Assembly: GCA_024643705.1 (NCBI GenBank)
Contig: JAHEML010000141.1
Span: 1-7,860, forward strand
Direction of reading: 5' to 3'
Source of the DNA: Caldilineaceae bacterium
GTDB taxonomy: Bacteria > Chloroflexota > Anaerolineae > Caldilineales > Caldilineaceae
Length of the DNA: 7,860 nucleotides
In this document: piece by piece, positions 5,000-7,860 of the stretch
How positions within the stretch are numbered: position 1 is the stretch's first letter
How the letters are laid out: the number at the start of each line of letters is the position of its first letter
Program-made: the position numbers and the translations under genes
Notes under the pieces: model-generated
Told to the model about the DNA's origin: nothing
The model's database searches: none
What the model saw: only the letters and a program-made list of their open reading frames with translations

Positions 5000-7024
5000 A
5001 TGAGAAAGCTCGTCAAACGAGGCGTCTCTCGGCGAGAATTCCTGCGGGTTTCGGCATTGGCCGGCGCAGGCGTTGTCACCGTGGCCTGTGGTGCAGCCGG
5101 TGAGCCGGTCGCCACAGCACCAGAGGCAGCCCCAGCCGCGCCTGCAGCAGCAGAACCCGCCGCGCCTGCCGCGGCAGCCCCCGCCGCGTCTACCTCGCAG
5201 TACTCCGAAGCCCCCATGCTGGCAGAGTTGGTCAAAGCTGGCTCGTTGCCACCTGTGGACGAACGGCTCCCCTCCAACCCGATGGTGATGCCCGTAGCCG
5301 AGTCCATCGGCACCTACGGCGGCACCTTCCGCCGTGGTTTCAAGGGTGTCTCGGATCGCTGGGGACCCACCAAGCACATCGACCGCCTGCTCGTTTGGTT
5401 CGATCAGAGCCTGAACCTGCAACCGCGTATCGCCGAGTCGTGGGAAGTCAACGCCGACGGTAGCGAGTGGGTTTTCCACATGCGTGAGGGCATGAAGTGG
5501 TCTGACGGTACAGACCTCACCTCTGCCAACGTTGTTTGGTGGTGGGAAAATATCATGTTAAATACGGAAATCAGTCCTGGTGGCCCATCTGCCTGGATGA
5601 CAAGCGGTGCGGATAAAACCCCTGCTACCGTAGAAGCAGTCGATGACTACAGTTTCAAGATCACATATGCGGACCCCAAGCCGCTACTGCCCTATAGCCT
5701 GACCCGGCAGAACCGAGATCTCTTTGCGCCAGGCCACTATCTGGCCCAGTTCCACAATGATCTGACTGAAGATGTGGCAGCAATGGAAGCAGCAGTCAAG
5801 GAAGCCGGTCTGAATGCCTGGACCGAATTGTTCGATGCCAAGCGCTACTGGTACAACGGCCCAGATACACCTATGTTGGGCGGCTGGCGCGCCACAAACG
5901 AGCTGTCCTCCGAGCTCTTCCTCATGGAGCGCAATCCCTACTTCTTTGCTGTGGATGCGGAAGGCCAGCAATTGCCCTATGTGGACGAGATCAGCCATCG
6001 CTTCTTCGAAGCCAACGACGTTTTCGATCTGCGCATCATCAATGGCGAGGTAGATTTCCAGGCTCGCCACGTGCAATTGCCCAGCTTCACCCTCTACAAA
6101 GAGAATGAAGATCAGGGCGACTATCAGGTCTTTGTAGGCAAAAGCTCCGGCCATGTGGCTGTTCAGCTAAACCTGAATACACCAGATGATCGGCTGCGCG
6201 AATTCTACAACAATCGAGACGTGCGCATTGCTCTTTCGGTTGCAGTAGACCGCAATGCTTTGAACGAGTTGATCTACGACGGTCTGCTCATCCCCCGCCA
6301 GTACAGCCCCCTGAGCGTATCGCCCCAAGCCTACCCGAAGCAGGCCGATGCCCACATCGAGTACGACGTGGACGCCGCCAACGCCCTATTGGATGGTGCT
6401 GGTTACGCTGAGAAGAACGCAGATGGTATGCGCGTATGGCCTGGAACGTCGGATGCGATCAGCTTCATCATCGAAGGTACAGATGCAGCCGGTTCCGTCA
6501 CCGAAGATGCTGTGAATCAGATCATTAAGTACTATGCCGCTGTGGGCGTATCGGCAGCCTACAAGTACTCCGAGCGCGCGCTTTACACCGAGCACTACCA
6601 GTCCAACAACATCGAAGCAGCTTTCTGGGGCGGCGACCGCACAGTTGTGCCTTTGGCTGCGCCGATTATTTGGACATGCGAACAGCCGGATCGCCCCTGG
6701 GCCGCGGCCTGGTCGCTGTGGAAGACCAGCAATGGTACAGATCCCAACGGTCAGGAACCCCCGGCAGATCACTGGGTTTGGACCATTTGGGGTCTGTGGG
6801 ACCAGATTCAGGCCGAGTCTGATCCTGCCCAGCAGACTGCTCTCTTCCACCAGATTTTGGACATCTGGGCCGAAGAACTGCCGATGATTGGCTATCTGGG
6901 TGAAGGCCCCACGCTGGTGATCGTCAAGAATGGTGTGAAGAACTACCTGCCTGGCTTCCCGGTCGACGATCCCACCGGTGACGAGCACCTGCTCAACACC
7001 GAGACCTATTACTGGGAAGCATAA
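5000..7024 (+). CDS. Family 5 extracellular solute-binding lipoprotein, oligopeptide/dipeptide type (674 aa)
   Basis: Substrate-capturing subunit of an oligopeptide-type ABC importer, exported and held at the outer face of the cytoplasmic membrane. The N-terminus carries a twin-arginine motif SRREFLR (10-16), a hydrophobic stretch and a lipobox-like TVAC with C30 as the likely lipidated residue. An Ala/Pro-rich linker of about 35 residues (31-66) follows, as in many Chloroflexota lipoproteins. The mature part matches SBP_bac_5: LNLQPRIAESWEVNADGSEWVFHMREGMKWSDGTDLTSANV (to about 178; MKWSDGT at 165-171), an NPYFFAVDAEGQQLPYVDEI segment, and DVRIALSVAVDRNAL starting at D407. The length is at the long end for the family. 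The start has the strong AGAGGAGGA site. The permease gene begins 228 bp downstream, past a cluster of hairpins that may keep the binding-protein message more abundant than the permease message. The ligand may be a peptide, metal chelate, sugar or other solute; family 5 is too broad to tell. Confidence 0.94.
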   Translation: MRKLVKRGVSRREFLRVSALAGAGVVTVACGAAGEPVATAPEAAPAAPAAAEPAAPAAAAPAASTSQYSEAPMLAELVKAGSLPPVDERLPSNPMVMPVAESIGTYGGTFRRGFKGVSDRWGPTKHIDRLLVWFDQSLNLQPRIAESWEVNADGSEWVFHMREGMKWSDGTDLTSANVVWWWENIMLNTEISPGGPSAWMTSGADKTPATVEAVDDYSFKITYADPKPLLPYSLTRQNRDLFAPGHYLAQFHNDLTEDVAAMEAAVKEAGLNAWTELFDAKRYWYNGPDTPMLGGWRATNELSSELFLMERNPYFFAVDAEGQQLPYVDEISHRFFEANDVFDLRIINGEVDFQARHVQLPSFTLYKENEDQGDYQVFVGKSSGHVAVQLNLNTPDDRLREFYNNRDVRIALSVAVDRNALNELIYDGLLIPRQYSPLSVSPQAYPKQADAHIEYDVDAANALLDGAGYAEKNADGMRVWPGTSDAISFIIEGTDAAGSVTEDAVNQIIKYYAAVGVSAAYKYSERALYTEHYQSNNIEAAFWGGDRTVVPLAAPIIWTCEQPDRPWAAAWSLWKTSNGTDPNGQEPPADHWVWTIWGLWDQIQAESDPAQQTALFHQILDIWAEELPMIGYLGEGPTLVIVKNGVKNYLPGFPVDDPTGDEHLLNTETYYWEA

Positions 7025-7033
7025 GTATCCGCA

Positions 7034-7067
7034 AGAAGTTCGACTTCTAGGAAGAAGTCGAACTTCT
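7034..7067 (+). terminator. Perfect 15-bp hairpin after the binding-protein gene
   Basis: Arms 7034-7048 and 7053-7067 pair perfectly around an AGGA tetraloop, 9 nt past the stop codon. Each arm is itself nearly palindromic (gaagt-tcg-acttc), so two smaller hairpins or a cruciform can also form. No long T run follows, which makes a partial terminator or an RNA-stabilising stem more likely than a full stop, given that the permease gene continues in the same direction. Confidence 0.6.
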
Positions 7068-7090
7068 GAATACCTTCTGTCCTGAGTAAA

Positions 7091-7160
7091 AGACCTGTCA
7101 GACGCGCCACGCGAGCTTGTTCGATTAGCGAGTGTTTCCAAAGGCGCATCTGACAGGTCT
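7091..7160 (+). repeat. Long inverted repeat, 18-bp arms and 34-nt loop
   Basis: Arms 7091-7108 and 7143-7160 pair at 17 of 18 positions. The outer part is agacctgtcaga with its complement, and the inner gcgcc/ggcgc pairs follow the single mismatch. The loop (7109-7142) holds no recognised motif. The element resembles bacterial interspersed palindromic repeats; this is inferred from form, not from a database match. Confidence 0.8.
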
Positions 7161-7184
7161 GGCAGTAGCTTCAGTCGTACAAAG

Positions 7185-7219
7185 AAGACCTGGCAAGTCT
7201 CCGAGACCTGGAAGATCTT
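7185..7219 (+). repeat. Degenerate dyad built from agacctgg copies
   Basis: Sixteen-base halves 7185-7200 and 7204-7219 pair at about 12 of 16 positions around ccg. Both halves contain agacctgg (7186-7193 and 7204-7211), the same core as in the inverted repeat at 7091-7160. Flanking tcgta (7175-7179) and tacga (7219-7223) can extend the structure. It ends about 30 nt before the permease start. Confidence 0.55.
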
Positions 7220-7252
7220 ACGAGCGTACCGCAATTTTCTGGAGAGTGTGAC

Positions 7253-7860
7253 ATGACAATTTATATCATCCGGCGTGTACTGTATATGATTCCAACACTC
7301 ATCGCCATTTCGATCCTCTCCTTTGTGATTATCCAACTGCCGCCGGGAGATTTTCTGACATCCTACGTCGCTCAGTTGCGTCAGGAAGGCGACAACATCG
7401 ACGAAACCCAACTGGAATCTCTGCGGGTGCGCTATGGCCTGGGTCAACCGGTCTACGTCCAGTATGGCAAGTGGATTTCGGGCATCTTTCTGCGCGGCGA
7501 TTGGGGCCAATCCATGGATTGGCAGAAGCCAGTAAAAGAACTCATCTGGGAGCGGCTGGGGTTGACGATGATCATCTCGCTCTCGTCTCTGCTGGTGAGT
7601 TGGTTTATAGCCATACCCATTGGCGTCTATTCGGCGACCCATCAATACTCCTGGTTGGACTATACGATGACCGCGTTCAGCTTTATTGGGTTGGGAACGC
7701 CCGGCTTTTTATTAGCTCTTATATTGCTTTTTGTACTGCAAGCGCGCTTTGGAATGAATGTGGGCGGCCTCTTTTCGGAAGAATATATCCTCGCGCCCTG
7801 GAACTGGGCCAAAATTGTAGATATGCTCCAGCATATTTGGGTTCCCATGCTGATTGTGGC
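7253..7860 (+). CDS. Oligopeptide/dipeptide ABC transporter permease, OppB/DppB type (partial, first 202 codons)
   Basis: Membrane channel subunit of the importer. The gene is open from ATG 7253 to the window end without a stop; a full-length family member has about 310-340 residues, so roughly the first two thirds are here. The N-terminus MTIYIIRRVLYMIPTLIAIS with a first helix at about 10-29 and the LPPGD turn (29-33) is typical of the OppB group. RYGLGQPVYVQYGKWI (60-75) and LRGDWGQS (80-87) are family landmarks. Helix 2 (about 104-126) with IAIPIGVYSA and helix 3 with FSFIGLGTPGFLLALILLF (about 142-160) follow. The cytoplasmic EAA-like loop would lie beyond the window. GGAGAG (7241-7246) six nt before the ATG supports the start. 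It follows the binding-protein gene in the usual order for such operons; an OppC-type permease and an OppD-type ATPase are expected next. Confidence 0.93.
   Translation, partial: MTIYIIRRVLYMIPTLIAISILSFVIIQLPPGDFLTSYVAQLRQEGDNIDETQLESLRVRYGLGQPVYVQYGKWISGIFLRGDWGQSMDWQKPVKELIWERLGLTMIISLSSLLVSWFIAIPIGVYSATHQYSWLDYTMTAFSFIGLGTPGFLLALILLFVLQARFGMNVGGLFSEEYILAPWNWAKIVDMLQHIWVPMLIV

Noticed and set aside
4812..5003. A 63-codon plus-strand frame between the radical SAM and binding-protein genes, considered as a possible precursor peptide
   Set aside because: It begins inside the 7-bp palindromic element, has no ribosome binding site at the TTG 4812 or ATG 4854, and lacks a leader-core layout. 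It overlaps the binding-protein start only by chance.
7091..7219. The repeats after the binding-protein gene as a CRISPR array
   Set aside because: The copies are inverted, differ in length and have no regular spacers; no cas gene is present.
6386..7645. A 419-codon open frame on the minus strand crossing the binding-protein end, the gap and the permease start
   Set aside because: It is antisense to two well-supported genes and runs through the repeat cluster. Its translation has no recognisable domain, and long antisense frames are expected with this codon use.

Overview
The window looks like a piece of a Chloroflexota chromosome (Caldilineae/Anaerolineae-like). This is inferred from the Tat-type lipoprotein signal followed by an Ala/Pro-rich linker on the solute-binding protein, the style of the Opp/Dpp-family ABC genes, moderate-to-high GC, and intergenic gaps filled with dyad repeats. 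No marker gene fixes the taxonomy.

Left part (1-1309): a minus-strand RraA-like aldolase gene (169-897) has its own predicted promoter (935-963) and a terminator-like hairpin just past its stop (122-166). A second, near-consensus minus-strand promoter (62-90) points off the left edge at a gene that is not visible here. Divergently, a near-consensus sigma70-type promoter (1050-1078) drives the plus strand through a leader of about 225 nt that contains a 14-bp triplicated repeat.

Middle part (1310-4777): a 119-residue three-helix membrane protein of unknown function, then an OppF/DppF-type ATPase starting at a TTG codon, then a 618-residue cobalamin-binding-type radical SAM enzyme with a CX4CX2C cluster motif. 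A 16-bp perfect tandem duplication precedes the ATPase, and a 50-nt imperfect hairpin separates the ATPase from the radical SAM gene.

Right part (4778-7860): after a gap holding an inverted array of 7-bp repeats comes a family 5 (oligopeptide/dipeptide/nickel type) solute-binding lipoprotein. A 228-bp intergenic region packed with nested inverted repeats follows, then the first 202 codons of an OppB/DppB-type permease, cut by the window end.

Together the plus-strand genes look like an oligopeptide-type ABC importer locus (ATPase, binding protein, permease) with a radical SAM enzyme and a small membrane protein set inside it. The second permease (OppC type) and the OppD-type ATPase are not visible and would be expected to the right. 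The radical SAM gene inside a transporter locus is the most interesting point. Whether it is functionally linked to the importer cannot be settled from this sequence.
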